Notes: generated by a model not told the origin, from the letters alone. DNA of 64,000 nucleotides from Diploptera punctata (GCA_030220185.1 JASPKZ010007541.1:1247501-1311500), one strand, 5' to 3'; shown: positions 11,990 through 23,580, counted from the stretch's first letter. Numbers and translations are program-made.

Positions 11990-12199
11990 CAAAAGCAACA
12001 GCCTCTAACAAGTTTGTTTATAATGAACTCTAATTGTCCTGCAGATGCACGAAAAACGAATTGTGGCTTGTCGGCACAAATTCAGGACGTCTGGGATACT
12101 CTAGCCGAAAGTCCACGTGACTGTAGAAATTTGATTGTATCAATGCCCCGCAGATTGAGGGCGGTAATAGATGCTGAAGGTTCATACACCCGATATTAA
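11990..12199 (+). pseudogene. Tc1 transposase C-terminal end
   Basis: The frame reads IQDVWDTLAESPRDCRNLIV, then SMPRRLRAVIDAEGSYTRY and stop. The SMPRRxxAVIxAxGxxTxY ending is typical of Tc1-family transposases. The catalytic DDE region is absent upstream, so this is a deletion derivative. Confidence 0.75.
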
Positions 12200-12356
12200 T
12201 TTTTAAAATTTTTATTTGAGAAGATATTATTTTCTTTCTTCATTTAATTATTATAAGGTTTTCATTTATGTGTTTTGTGTGTGCATTAAAGCCATAAAAC
12301 TCAAATATAAAATTATATTACAGGCGAAATGCTATCCTAACATTCAGTAAACAAAA

Positions 12357-12430
12357 AGTAGAACGGGAATCAAACCCGTGAGGTTACGAACGCAGATGTT
12401 GTGTGTTAAACCTCTCGACCACGGAAACAC
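12357..12430 (-). other. tRNA-Ser-like sequence
   Basis: On the minus strand, gtggtcgagaggtttaacac (A-box-like) is followed by cacgggtttgattcccg (B box). Spacing fits a tRNA, but the acceptor strands do not pair well. It lies inside the Tc1-like remnant and is probably a SINE head or relic. Confidence 0.4.
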
Positions 12431-12636
12431 ACAAAGGCAAGCTCTCTCTTTTATGTTATTTGAGTGTGCACTGCGTTAACTAGCAAACAACACAGTACAA
12501 TTACTGAAAACGTGCAAATGTGAATAAGGCTTCTGCGAGTGCTCACGAAGTTCCCCGATCGGTTGATAGAATCAAGAGATGACTCATTTTTGTCTAAGTG
12601 TGTACGCCTGTACGGTGTTATTATAAATTATCTCTC

Positions 12637-13295
12637 CGATTTCAAACTCGAATAACTATCGTTAAGATACATTTAAAAACATAATATTGGTATCAATTGA
12701 AAGACAAACTCGAATATTTGTTTGTTATACCATTCTGTTAAATCACATATGATACTCTTAAATCAGCAAAAATTGGAAAACATGAAATTGGTATCAACAG
12801 AAACTCCAACAATTTGTTTCACTAGAAAACACAAAACATGAAACAGAAAGAAAAACATTTGGTTCACAGCCATAAGTAAGTCGCATGTGCTCAATGTGAA
12901 CTCCCTGTGTCACACGACACACGTCAAGTCTGTAGTCAATTTCCTGCCGTACATGTTGTAGCATTGGGCCATCGCCCAGTGCACTAGCCTCTGTGAGGCG
13001 GACACGAAGATCCTAAATGGTTGTGGTAATGATGGCTGATACACTTGTTGTTTTATGAAACCCCATTAAAAATTACAAGGAATGGGGTAAACATCTAGCA
13101 ACAAAATGCCCTCCTTTGTTCGTTTGCAACAATTGTCCTCTTATATCGACTCCTATGAACAAAATTAATGAATATACAACAGGTTCACCGACAAAACAAA
13201 GAATGTTGGAGTTTCTCGTTCCATTGATGATACCAATGCCATGTTTCTAAATGTCTCCTAACGATAGTTATTGAAGTTTGTAATCGAAAACATAA
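12637..13295. repeat. Fold-back repeat with inverted arms
   Basis: The left arm (caaactcgaataactatcgt, then attggtatcaattgaaag) is the reverse complement of the right arm (tgataccaatg, then cctaacgatagttattgaag). A second inner pair, gaaactccaacaa at 12800 and ttggagtttc at 13208, adds to the stem. No transposase was seen. Confidence 0.55.
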
Positions 13296-13384
13296 TTTCT
13301 AGTAAAACTGTATTCGTCAGACAGTTGAAGCATGAAGGCAGCATTATCAAACTCATAGGTATCAATAATAAACTTATTGTTTGA

Positions 13385-13445
13385 TTTATTTATTTTACCG
13401 AATGGAGTTAAGACCGTAAGGCCTTCTCTTCGCCAGGATTAAATT
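13385..13445. repeat. 3' end of an unclassified retroelement
   Basis: ttattttaccgaatggagtt followed by aagaccgtaaggccttctc resembles the block at 52255-52325 (tttattttacctggcagatt). Such ends are widespread in insect genomes (general knowledge). Confidence 0.4.
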
Positions 13446-13494
13446 ATACATGGAAACAATTATGAATTATCTACATGATTACTGATTATGTAGA

Positions 13495-13857
13495 TAATCA
13501 GATATCCATCCATAGTAATTCTGCCCGCAGGCAGGTCCTTCAGTACAATCATAGCATTTTCATGGTATGCTTGCAGCTTTACTAGGGAATTGTGTAGGTG
13601 TGGTAGCTTCCCGTTGCTTTCCACACCGGTGAAGGATGATGGTGATGATGGTGTTAATGATAAGGATGATAATGTTGATGATGGCCATATGATTTCGGGG
13701 ACCGTTTGAGCCTTAAAGTTTTCCTGATATTTGTCTTACAGGTGAGGAAAAACCCCGATAAAAACTTCAACCACAAAAACTCCCCCGACCGGGGATCGAA
13801 CCCGGACCCGCTGCGTGACAAGGCAGCACGCTACCTCGAGACCACAGCGGTGGACAT
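13495..13857 (-). mobile_element. SINE family A copy 3, nearly full length
   Basis: Head (gtggtctcgaggtagcgtgc, B box cgggttcgatcccc), body (tttttcctcacctgtaagac), polymorphic (ATG/ATC)n segment and tail (ttccctagtaaagctgcaag, then aaggacctgcctgcgggc) are all present. Confidence 0.85.
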
Positions 13858-13911
13858 AATCAGATATAGGCTACAAAATATAAAGTTGACAATGGAAAGA
13901 AATATAAGTTG

Positions 13912-13980
13912 TAACAATAATAACAATAATAATAATAATAATCATAATCATAATCACAATAATAATCATAATAATTATTG
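13912..13980. repeat. (AAT/AATC)n microsatellite
   Basis: AAT units interspersed with CATAAT. It abuts the LINE tail that begins at 13985. Confidence 0.9.
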
Positions 13981-13984
13981 AAAT

Positions 13985-14196
13985 AATCATACGTATGAGG
14001 AATGAAAGACGTGTATGGAAGCTTCTTGTAGGAAAACCAGAAGGAAATCGTCCAGTTGGTAGACCAATAATGAGGTGAGAGAATAAGATCAATTATGATT
14101 TGAAGAAAGTAGATTACACGGGAATGATTGGAAAACATTAGCTCATGTATGGAGAGCTTATGAACCTCGAGTTCGATAGTGCTAGTGAGTAAGTAA
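13985..14196 (+). mobile_element. LINE 3' end, (GTAA)n-tailed family
   Basis: It carries the family C-terminus (ERRVWKLLVGKPEGNRPVGR, then W..D.KKVDYTGND-like remnants) and the 3' end cgagttcgatagtgctagtg followed by agtaagtaa. It is frameshifted, 5'-truncated and followed by an AAT array. Confidence 0.75.
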
Positions 14197-14202
14197 TAAT
14201 AA

Positions 14203-14204
14203 TC

Positions 14205-14254
<50 letters not shown>

Positions 14255-14276
14255 CATAATAATTATAATAATAATA
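14203..14276. repeat. (AAT)n microsatellite
   Basis: An AAT array with a few CAT units, directly after the LINE tail. Confidence 0.95.
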
Positions 14277-14737
14277 CTAATCTATAAATTGATTAAGTAA
14301 TTGGCTTGGTAAATGAAGTTTAAAATATAAAGGAATAATACAAGTATGCATGTAACACAGTTATATATTGTATTATCTAAGGAAATATGTAGCTAGTTTT
14401 TTATGGAACTGTTTTTGAGTCGTGCAGTCCTTAATATACGAGTGGAGAGAAATCCAGTGCCGGGTGTCTGAAACAAGGAAGGTTGTGGAATAGTGAGATG
14501 TTCGATATAGAGGAACAGTTAGTTATATTTTCTCTCGATCGTGTGTTTAATTTACGGTGGGATGATACCGAATGGAAGCCAGTAGAAATATAAAAGGGTG
14601 ATGAGGTGGACAAAGTGTTGTATAAGAAGCAGAGACAATGTATCTTACGCCTGTTTTCCAATCGTAAATCATACAGCTTAAGCATAAAGATAACCTGGAA
14701 CTAATAATCATTTTTTTATATCAATTTCATATTGTTC
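14277..14737. other. AT-rich spacer, nothing recognised
   Basis: A minus-strand open stretch at 14431-14685 lacks similarity to any family I know. Confidence 0.5.
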
Positions 14738-14865
14738 TGAGAGTCGCGCGTTCAAACCCGGCTAGGGTGGATAGATTTGTAAGATGAGAAATCCGAGGGA
14801 CGAATCCTTCTGGAGAAACTTTAAATCGTGAGTCTCGAGATTTGAGCCTAAATTAGAGCTTCAGG
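14738..14865 (+). mobile_element. SINE-like element, family G copy 3
   Basis: B box gcgcgttcaaacccggc, then gggtggatagatttgtaag, gacgaatccttctgg and actttaaatcgtgagtctcg, parallel to the copies at 2835 and 6915. Confidence 0.5.
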
Positions 14866-15189
14866 ATAAATTTAATTGCTCTTTCCTGTAAATACTAATA
14901 AAATTCATAATAAGTTAATATTGTATTTGTATTCTAGAAATCCCTTTGAGGCGATGAACTAACCACTTGTCACTTGCTGGCGTGATTACGGAAATAAACG
15001 CAACTACATTAGCTTAGTTTAGTAAATATCACAAAGGAACACCCACATACCACACATTTATAATTATATCTACTTCCTACTTTATTAACGAGTGAACTAC
15101 GTGATATTTATGGGAAACGGATTTAATAATAGTTAAGTCTCTTACATTGAATAATACGAGTACTAAAGCAAGAGTAAACGTTAAAATAA

Positions 15190-15620
15190 GTTAAGAATTT
15201 AGGATAATTTCTGGAGTTAAACAAGGAGACCCTCTTTCACCTATACTGTTTAGCATCGTCATAGACATGATACTAAAACATTTGGATACAAAATAAAATA
15301 TGTCTACCATAACAGAACAATGGTTCGCCTACGCTGATGATATTGTGTTGACAACGAGGACTACGCAATTAGTAATAGAAAGATTCTTAAAACTTAAAGA
15401 ATATTTAACACAGTTTGAACTTGTAATTAATGAACAAAAAATATTTAAGAGTCTCAAGAAGAACAGAAATAATACAATCGCTTGATAATATAATAAATAT
15501 CGATCAAGAGAATTAATTTAAATATCTGAGAAAAATAGAATACAACACAAATTCGATTGAAGAAGAAATAAAAAATCGTATAGTATTTGGTAAGAAAACT
15601 TTGTTATGCAAATGTAATAT
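15190..15620 (+). pseudogene. LINE reverse transcriptase remnant (5' piece of a split element)
   Basis: The frame gives ISGVKQGDPLSPILFSIVID, a stop, then QWFAYADDIVLTTRTTQLVI and KEYLTQFELVINEQK. GVKQGDPLSP and the FAYADD catalytic motif define the RT palm of a non-LTR element. The sequence then breaks at a TA where a pogo element begins (15623) and resumes at 16732. Confidence 0.8.
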
Positions 15621-15622
15621 TA

Positions 15623-16729
15623 CAGTAAAATTTGTTTAATCCGGAACGTAAATAATGCGGAAATCTGTCCAACGTGAACAAATTTATTGGTCCCGGCGAA
15701 GTAATAGTAATTTTACGTGTATTTGTTTTGCATAAAACGGAATCTGTCCAACGCGAAAACGGAAGAATATGTCTACACAATTCATGAAGAAATTATAAAG
15801 CGGAAATTCAGAGAAATAGTTTAATTTCCACTTCATTGATTTCCTGTTAGGCAAAAAAAAACAATAAGGCATGATTACTGCCTCCGGGTGAAGTAGAGAT
15901 TTTACCTGTATCTGAAATGACATATACCTCATCATCATCATCTGCATTCATGGATTAGGTCTGTTGACCCGTTCCGACTTCAGCCCATCTCTTTCTAGGT
16001 CTGCCCACATCTCGGGTGCCTTTAGGTTTGTATTTTGTTATTTGTTTTGGATATCTATCTTCATTCATTCTGTCTATGTGTTGCTTCCATACAGACACCT
16101 ATCATACAAATAAGCATTGGACTGTAAGATCTTAAATTAGTTTAAGTCCTGAGACCGATATTTCGCAGGTAGCGTTCGGAGTTTACGTAATAAAGATGAG
16201 TAAATCGTATGCATCATAGTCATTAAACGAAAAAGTGAAAATGGTTGAAGATAAATTTCCAAATTTCCGGACCGATGCTCCAAAGACAAGCTCTAGCTGT
16301 TGCTAAATACTTACGAAATAATGATTTCAAGGCATAATCAGGTTGGCTGGACAGTTTTAAAGACGACACAATGCAGTGTGGAATGAAATCTGCGGAGAAT
16401 CAAAGGATGTGGACGAAAGTGTAATTAGTAATCGGAAACCGAAACTGCTTACTTTCATTTGAGGATACGCGCCTAAGAGACATTTTTAACGCTGACAAAA
16501 CGAGACTGTTTTTTTCACGCGTTACCGTCGAAGTCGCTCATACATACTCTACTTCACTTTTCATAGGCAGCGGAGCTACAATTAATCCAAGGTTCGTAAA
16601 AATACATATGCGGCACTCTATAATCTAATATTATTAATAAATTTTAGCTTTTTTATAATAATGAGGAATTTTGCCTAATGTGGAAAAACAATTGGTCCCA
16701 TGCAATTCCGCTTTGAGCAGGTTTTACTG
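15623..16729 (+). mobile_element. Pogo/Tigger-like DNA transposon inserted in a LINE
   Basis: 1107 bases bounded by inverted ends (cagtaaaatttgtttaatcc and, reversed from the right, cagtaaaacctgctcaaagc), flanked on both sides by TA (15621-15622 and 16730-16731). These are the termini and target preference of pogo elements. Interior remnants near 16225-16520 read GWLDSFKTRHNAVWNEICGE and RDIFNADKTRLFFS, recalling the CENP-B-like binding domain and the first catalytic Asp region (FNADETGL in family members). Stops and frameshifts make it dead. Confidence 0.8.
15915..16105 (-). mobile_element. LINE tail nested in the pogo element, (GAT)n-ended
   Basis: The minus strand reads HIDRMNEDRYPKQ, then PKGTRDVGRPRKRW, and ends gaccta..atgaatgcagatgatgat. 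Similar (GAT)n-ended tails lie at 19020, 29255, 33320 and 41410. Only the last part of the ORF remains. Confidence 0.65.
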
Positions 16730-16731
16730 TA

Positions 16732-17250
16732 CTTAAAGAGGAAAGTAATCTGTAAAAACTCTAAACCCAAACTATACCTTACAGTTATAAGACCAGTTGT
16801 AGCCTGTTCTAGCGAAACTTGGACACTTAAAGAGGCAGAAGCAAATTATTTTGGTCTTTGAAAGGAAAGTAATAAGAAAATTATTTGAAGCAATAAGGAA
16901 TGAAGACTGATCATGGATAATTGGAGCAAGTTAAGAAATAAATATAATTCTCAAAAACATAAATATAATTAACTTCATTAAAGCACAAAGATTAGGCTGG
17001 ATTGGACACATATATAGAATGGATGATGAAACGATGTAACAGTATCCACAAAGGGAAGCCATTAATCCTTAAATATATTGTACGACCCAAAAAAAGATGG
17101 AAATATGATGTTGTATATGATATAAAATCGATGAAGATTAAAAATGGAACAAATGTGTCCAGAATAGAAAAGTGTGGAAAGAACTCGTTTAGAAAGCCAA
17201 AGCATTCCCCAATTGAAGCTGTAGCTCTTTATTAAGAAGAAACATAAGTT
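16732..17250 (+). pseudogene. LINE C-terminal remnant (3' piece of the split element)
   Basis: It continues the 15190 element beyond the pogo insertion: LYLTVIRPVVACSSETWTLK, then RKVIRKLFEAIRNE, QRLGWIGHIYRMDDET and weak R.RW..DV. Order and position relative to the RT are those of one LINE. It contains stops and frameshifts. Confidence 0.7.
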
Positions 17251-17260
17251 AAGCCTCGTA

Positions 17261-17895
17261 GACTGTGATGAGCAATACATATGACACGAATAAGGAACGA
17301 AAGAAGGGACATGGAAACTAGTTAAGAAAACCTCCAGAAGGTTGGTAAAAGTGAGTTGGGAGATTAATAATGAACATGATGCGAGGGAAGTAAATTATAC
17401 AGGGGTTGATTAGAAAATATTAGCTCAGAATAGGTATGTATGCAAACCTTATGTCTGCTCGGCAATGCACTTAAGGGTTTCGATACATTCCAGTGAGTTA
17501 GGCTATTCAATGCTAGACTGTATAAATTCTTACACAAAGATATTAGGGGCTGCCAGATATTAGTTTTTTAAATATAGTTAAATCTTCATAACTTAGTTCT
17601 TCTAGTTGATTGGATTATTTTAATTTGATTTAATAAGTGTACCTCTATTAATATTACTTACATAGGGAAGTTCGGGTAAAGTGAACTCTTCTGTTTCAGT
17701 GGACCCTGTTAATATCTTCTTTAATTGGTGCTGCCCTCGAACTGAAAAATATTTTAACTTCTTCCCCTCATCAACTTTGATGAGGTTCAAAGACAGTTTA
17801 TTTTATTCTTTGTGCGAAGAAGGGTTTATCTGTGACATTAATGAAAATGATCAGCTCAATATCCTAGACTTAATATTGCTCTCAATATTAGGACG
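17261..17895. other. Spacer with a short LINE-like relic
   Basis: 17280-17500 carries decayed traces of the (GTAA)-family 3' end (tagctcagaataggtatgta, then ttatgtctgctcggc). 17500-17895 shows nothing convincing; an open frame from 17681 runs into repeat E and is not called. Confidence 0.45.
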
Positions 17896-18603
17896 ACTAT
17901 TTAACTCTTGCCCCAAATGGGAATCAATGACCAATCACATTTCAATGATTTTTGGTTTACAACCAATCACAGTTGTTTTTCACCTAGATTTTATCAGTTT
18001 AATTTTTATCACTGTAAAATCAAGCTCCTCCTTTTTAACATTCTGAATAAGTCATAGCATTATTTTTTAATGACCACATGTGTCTACCAGATTGTATATA
18101 TGCCTACAGTGCATGAATTTAACCAGATAGTGGTTGTGGGAGATAATATGAAAACATTTGTAGCAATGGATTATACCACGAAAATCATTGTTTGCACTTT
18201 CTTAAACGTATTTTCCCCAGGTAATAACTTTCCAGAAAAATATAATTGACATATTTGCATCATAGGACATCAGAAATTAATTAATATACAGTTTTATGTG
18301 CTTCATTTTTTCTCCACTAGGGTGCATTCTTACAATGTTGCGACACTTTGGCAACAAATAAGATGATCTAGTTGCTGTGATGAAAAAGCGAAACGTAATG
18401 TTTCTCATTTGTTTTCAAACATCGCCGTTTTAAATATATAAATATTTTATAATAACTATATTTAAATAATCATTTGTGAGTAAATTCCTTAATTTTATTC
18501 GTTAAATAGTCTTAACAAATGCCACTCTTGATTTCCAAATTCTCTTGAAAAATTCACTCCTCACTTCGTGAGTCGTGAATTTATCGATAATTTGGTATTA
18601 CTT
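17896..18603 (+). repeat. Repeat family E copy 1
   Basis: A unit of about 700 bases starting actatttaactcttgcccca and containing gaccaatcac, taccagattgtatatat, catcataggacatcagaaat, tccactagggtgcattctta and ttttcaaacatcgccgtttt. Two tandem copies lie at 42149-43600 and a partial inverted copy at 52690. It has no coding capacity. Confidence 0.75.
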
Positions 18604-18905
18604 ATAATAAAATACATATAATTCCTCATTGTAACTCTTGCTCCATTATCATTTTTTTGGGTACAAATATTCGTATTAGTGTCCTATTTTACAATATTTT
18701 AAAATATATCCTTCTCATAATTTAAGCAATTTTGTTGCACATACGCATATCAAGCAATATTGGCGTCTGATAAAATTTAATATTCACATTTTTTTACATA
18801 GCCGAAAAGACAGGAGACACTGAACCGATTAGTAACAGGAATATCGTAAGCTGGTAGTATTGAATTTCATATTCTGTATTTTTTTAATTTTTTAACAGTG
18901 ATCTA

Positions 18906-18951
<46 letters not shown>

Positions 18952-19019
18952 TACATTATTAACTTATATTTTGATGGATTATATCAATAAATACAATAAT
19001 ACAATTATTTAACTATATA
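18604..19019. other. AT-rich spacer with (AAT)n
   Basis: It holds an AAT array at 18905-18951 and otherwise nothing recognised. Confidence 0.6.
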
Positions 19020-19095
19020 TTTTGAGGGCCGAAACAGGTCAACAATGGCCTAAATTCGTGAATGTACTATGATGATGATGATGATGATGATATAT
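19020..19095 (+). mobile_element. LINE 3' tip with (GAT)n tail
   Basis: gggccgaaacaggtcaacaa, then ggcctaaattcgtgaatgta and (GAT)n. It is the same end as the minus-strand fragment at 33320-33520. Confidence 0.6.
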
Positions 19096-19740
19096 AATGT
19101 TAAAGGAAAACGTACATCTACATGAAGAAAACAATATATTCAAAGATGAATAAAAGTACCATCAAAATGTGATCAGCTATATATTATTTATATTGCACAT
19201 AAATTTGCATACGTAACTATTTTTATTAAAATGATTCAATGGTGAAGAATGGAATGACAGGATCAAATGGAGGAGAATGATAGTATATTAATTTGGAGAA
19301 GGAAGAATATATAAATTGCTGTGAAAACTGCTAAATAAATAAATGAATTATTATTATACATTGATGACTTACCAAATAATTAAAGTAATAGATAAAAGGG
19401 AGATAAAGTATATAGGTCCTTTTAGAAGATAAATCAAATTTAAAAATAAGCTCTATAAAGGAGAAAAAAATTAAAATTGAAGATGAAATTAAAATTAGAT
19501 AGAGTAGCTCATTAAGTGAAAGCTCGTTATAACTGTTGAGATGATGATAGCAGGAAACGTCAGCGTTTACCAAGAAATGCAGAAACAGAATTTTCAAATA
19601 TTCCTACTCCACGTGCGGAAGAGGAAAAGCAAACTATAGGAAAAATGCCAACTCAGAGAAGTAGCCGGGGTATAAGACGTTTTATTTCCACGTGTAAACA
19701 CATGTTAATGTAAGATATAATACCAGGGGAGAAAGCCACA
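19096..19740. other. AT-rich spacer, nothing recognised
   Basis: A minus-strand frame at 19331-19597 is AT-driven and without similarity. Confidence 0.5.
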
Positions 19741-19819
19741 AATGTCATAAAAGACAATTGTGCCATTGGATTTAAAAAAAATTAAGCCCTTGGGGCTTGG
19801 AGAATGCGCTGCTTTAAGC
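19741..19819 (+). repeat. Short repeat H copy 1
   Basis: About 79 bases: aatgtcataaaagacaattg, tgccattggatt, A-run, attaagcccttggggcttgg, agaatgcgctgctttaag. It is nearly identical to 20435-20513, which interrupts a LINE. Confidence 0.8.
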
Positions 19820-19959
19820 TGAGACAATAAAAAAGTGTTAACAGGGTCAGTTGATTCAAGGGATATCGACTGAGACTCATAATCAAGGGATGTTAGGTTT
19901 CAATGATGGGTCTCGATTTTTAGTATAAGACATATTTTAGAACATAAATGGAAATATAA

Positions 19960-20434
19960 TAGCAATATATATCAACTGTATGTAGAACTTCAAAAAAGCA
20001 TATGATTCATTGGGAGGGAGACGTTATAGGCCTATAGTATCCTTCTGGTCTTCGAAATTCCTCAAACGTTAGTTAGATCTATACGAATGTGTCTAAATGG
20101 CACAAAGAGTAGGGTGCGTGTAGGCATACAGTTTTCGGATACTTTTGAAGTACACAATGGGTTAAAGCAAGGAGATGCGCTACCTCCTCTTTTATTCAAT
20201 TTTGTACTGGAACCATAAAATCTTTGGAGAATGAAGAAGGCCTACAACTCAACGATATTAATAAGATGTTAGTTTATGCTGATGATGTAGTACTATTGGC
20301 CGATAGCCAGGAGATGCTAAGGGCCAACACGCACACACTATTGAGTAACACTAAGAAATGGGACTGGAAGTAAACATCAATAAAACTAAATATATGTTGT
20401 CACACAGAAATGCATTATTTAATGAAAATGGACA
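19960..20434 (+). pseudogene. LINE reverse transcriptase remnant, (GTAA)-family
   Basis: Plus-frame segments: FKKAYDSLG, RMCLNGTKSRVRVGIQFSDT, NGLKQGDALPPLLFNFVLE and NKMLVYADDVVLLADSQEML. These are RT palm motifs (GLKQGDALSP, YADDVVL). It is frameshifted at several points and interrupted by repeat H. Confidence 0.85.
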
Positions 20435-20513
20435 AATGTCATAAAAGACAAGTGTGCCATTGGATTTAAAAAAAAATTAAGCCCTTAGGGCTTGGAGAAT
20501 GCGCTGCTTTAAG
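20435..20513 (+). repeat. Short repeat H copy 2, inside a LINE
   Basis: It sits between gaaaatggaca and the continuation of the LINE (cttaatttaaacatctagga). In related LINE copies those flanks are close together, so it looks like an insertion. Confidence 0.8.
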
Positions 20514-20613
20514 TTTGAATAAATGACTTAATTTAAACATCTAGGAACTGTAGGAATGAGATGCACAAGGAAATTAAACACAGGCTCAATTCTGAAAATG
20601 AATGCTATTATGC
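20514..20613 (+). mobile_element. LINE continuation after repeat H
   Basis: It resembles the 22936 and 48600 copies (F..LGT..NEMHKEIKHRLNSE-NECYYALQ). It ends at ttacagaattta, where similarity stops. Confidence 0.65.
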
Positions 20614-21189
20614 ATTACAGAATTTAAGTGGTGGGACTATAGTCTGAAGATTTTCTGGCTCGCAAAAGAACCGAAAGCCACAATAAAGAAGGCTATATGC
20701 AAAATTTACCGATCGTTGCCCATTCAAATAATAACTTAGTTACCCGCTGGGTGTCTCACTGAGGCGATATGCCGACACCACATCACTCATAGATTGCTAT
20801 TTTGGTAGGCCTAAATAAGCATAACTAAATTAGCTTGGCTGAAACACTCTCACTAGGGAGCGCCCTAATCCCCATACAGGGAAGAACGATATATATATAT
20901 ATATATATATATTATAATTTTTAAGTACGTAGTTCATAAATGTGTCCCAAAGTATGTACGAGCAGTGAAATGCGTCCTGCTTTGGAGCAGAGCTATGAGA
21001 CCCGCGCTGGTTTTAGTCCCCACGTGGTAAAAAATTCTTCCTGAACTTTAGGTAAGTTTACGGGACCATTATTCTTACAACATCTCCTGGAATGTTAGGG
21101 GATCCGACAATCTTAATGATACATCTCATTTTTTTAAATAATTGCAGAAAAATTACTAAATATTAAAACGTAACTCACTGGCATTATCG
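20614..21189. other. Spacer with (TA)n and a possible tRNA-like head
   Basis: A (TA)n run at 20889-20914. Around 20965-21030 a sequence with gagcagtgaaatgcg and a weak B box (gctggttttagtcccc) may be a SINE head; evidence is insufficient. Confidence 0.4.
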
Positions 21190-21605
21190 AATCTGCAGGT
21201 TCATTGTCATGAGATCATTAGCTCATCGTACGTCCTTATTCTGAGTTACTTGTTTCCAATCATCGCTTGTATAATCCTTTTCACGCAAATCATGGTTAAT
21301 TTCATTCTCCCACTTACTCCTAGGCGTAACAACTGGACGTTTCCATTTGATTTTCCTAAAATAAGTTTCCATGCCCCACTTTCAATTCCCATTCGTGCCA
21401 CAGGTCTGCCCATCGTAGCCTACGAAACATAAATGTTCTTATTAGGCCTATATCCGGTTTCTTATAAAGATCTGAAGTACTCTTCGCCTGTCTGTTCATC
21501 TCTCTTCGGTTCAAACATTTTCCAATAACTTTACTCACAAATACTCGTAATCTTGTCACCTCTCTTAAATTAAGAGGTCGTGTCTCGCTTCCATATAACA
21601 CTGGT
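21190..21605 (-). pseudogene. LINE C-terminal remnant, (GTAA)-family
   Basis: Minus frame: MLYGSETRPLNLREVTRLRV, FVSKVIGKCLNRREMNRQ, then DLYKKPDI and RRLRWADLWHEWE. It has the same order as the good copy at 39035 (YGCETWTLTLREERRLRVFE). The 3' end (actggcatta, reversed) is partly preserved. Confidence 0.75.
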
Positions 21606-22909
21606 CAACATGATTATTGTCTCATGAGTACCAATAGTTCTAATTAATGCAGTTTTTTATCGTGTTTTCAAATATGTATTCGGAATTTCTCCATCACCCA
21701 CAGGTTTTTATTTCAGTTAATGTTTTAAATAATTATTTTTAATAAACGTTTATTCGTCCATTTGTCCATTGTAAAATAAAACCAAATGAGATTTCAGCTA
21801 TGGAAAAGAGATATCAAGGCAAATGGAATCCTAATATGCTGGCCGATTATAGTTGGACCATCAAGAGGGATGCTCCACAGGCGAAATATAGCAGCCTCTC
21901 GTCATTCATTACTTTCTAGGTGAGTCCGAATGTTCGAATACTATTGTGTAGTTACTAATGTAGGAAATATTAAAGTGTTTGAAATTATAAATTCCTGTCT
22001 CTCGGAAACCTTGCGTGATGGAGAAAAACCGATATCATATTTGAAATCAGGAGAAAAAATACTATCGGAATCACACATTGTTCTTTCTGGGACAAAAAAA
22101 AAGTAAATATTTTGTTGCTCTGTGTTATACGACTATAAACATTAATATTAGCTTTCATATTTATACCTAGAGATCTATTCAACTAAATATATGCCCGCAT
22201 TCACTTTCAAACCTGGTTGTTTATGTGTGAAATTGCACTTGTTAAATATGAGTTGGGAAACAAAAATGGGGGCAGTTGTTTAACTTTTATAAGGGTTGTG
22301 TGAGGAAAATTACATGTCGATTTTAATTACTGTCATTTATTTATTTTTAAATTTGTTAGATCGATTTATGTAGGCCTACATTTAAAAAAAGGAATTAATC
22401 AAAGCTAATCAACCCTTCAATTAGCTATGCATTAATTTCTCGTGACTTACTTAAATGTGTTGGACCACAGTGAAAAAAAAATCATAGAATTTACTACTTC
22501 GTATTAAAAAAAATCACTCACTCACTCCTTTTCCACCGCTTCATTATAAATATCAAATGAATTAAACCAATGCATTTTTTTTCTTCGTTTCTTTATCTCA
22601 GTTTAAACTATCACCATATAGGTATGTTTTACATGCCACACACCACCCGGACTTTAGAGTGACACCAGATGTCGGGAGAGGGATTGTAAACTATGGATCA
22701 CACACATACTTTCTGACTACAACAGGATATGCAGAGCCTCCCAAATGAGTGATGGGTTCAATGTTAGAGCCTCCTCTGAGACATCACAACATTAAGAAAA
22801 AACACACCATTCATATTAAACATGGTGAATATCATATAACATTACCAATGTACCATACATGGTATTGCTAATATAGTTACTTATCATATACCTATCTGTA
22901 TCCTTTAGA
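21606..22909. other. AT-rich spacer, nothing recognised
   Basis: No supported coding region. 22630-22800 is slightly GC-richer and may be a decayed repeat. Confidence 0.5.
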
Positions 22910-23580
22910 GTAGAAATTATACAGACAGTCAGCTAATGACAGATGAGGAAAGTTTTGAAGAAGTGGCTGAATTAAAATACCTAGGAACAATAATCACAAA
23001 TTGGAATGAGATGCACAAAGAAATTAAACATGGCCTCAATTCTGGCGATGCGTTCTATTATGCATTACAGGAACTCCTTTCAAAAAACGTTAAACTGAAC
23101 TTATATAAAAGTAATATTCTACCAGATTATATGGATACGAAACATGGACTCTTTAAGGGTGGAAAGCAGATTACAAATATTTGAGAATAAAGTTTTTATG
23201 AACAATATTGGACCAAAGAGAGATGGACAGAAAGGTGAATGGAGAAGACTTTCATAACAGTGAACTACATGGTGTTTATAGAAAGTCAGATATAGTAAGA
23301 ATAGTTGAGTCTTGTAGGCTACGATGTGCAGGACATATGGCACGAATAGGTAACGAAGGGCTTGGATGGAAGTTTCTTGTAGGAAAACCAGAAGGAAAAT
23401 GCCGAGTTGGTAGGCCAAGATTGAGGTGGGGGAGAATAACATTAACTATGATTTGGTGGAAGTAGCTTATACCGGGAATGATTGGAAACCTTTAGCGATG
23501 GATAGGGATTGTTGGAGAGCTTATGTCCGTCCGGCCAAGAACTACGGGTTCGATAGAGCCAGTGTGTTTGTTAGTTAGTT
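22910..23580 (+). pseudogene. LINE fragment from RT thumb to 3' end, (GTTA)-tailed
   Basis: First frame: MTDEESFEEVAELKYLGTII, NEMHKEIKHGLNSG. A shifted frame gives ELHGVYRKSDIVRIVESCRL, RCAGHMARIGNE and KPEGKCRVGRPRLRW. The 3' end is gttcgatagagccagtgtgt, then ttgttagttagtta. It is 5'-truncated with several frameshifts. Confidence 0.85.

Larger units (their letters stand above)
11565..12620 (+). mobile_element. Tc1-like DNA transposon remnant in receptor intron 1
   Basis: Inverted arms are recognisable: left 11572-11614 (tgtacacccttagacaaaaa, then gagtcatctcttgaa) and right 12570-12615 (atcaagagatgactcatttt, then tgtctaagtgtgtacg). Between them is a Tc1 transposase C-terminus (11990-12199). 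Outer limits are approximate and no target duplication was confirmed. Confidence 0.6.

Noticed and set aside
20960..21050. tRNA-headed SINE
   Set aside because: Only a weak B box; no second copy in the window.
23119..23442. Minus-strand 107-codon frame
   Set aside because: It is the complement of LINE coding sequence on the plus strand.
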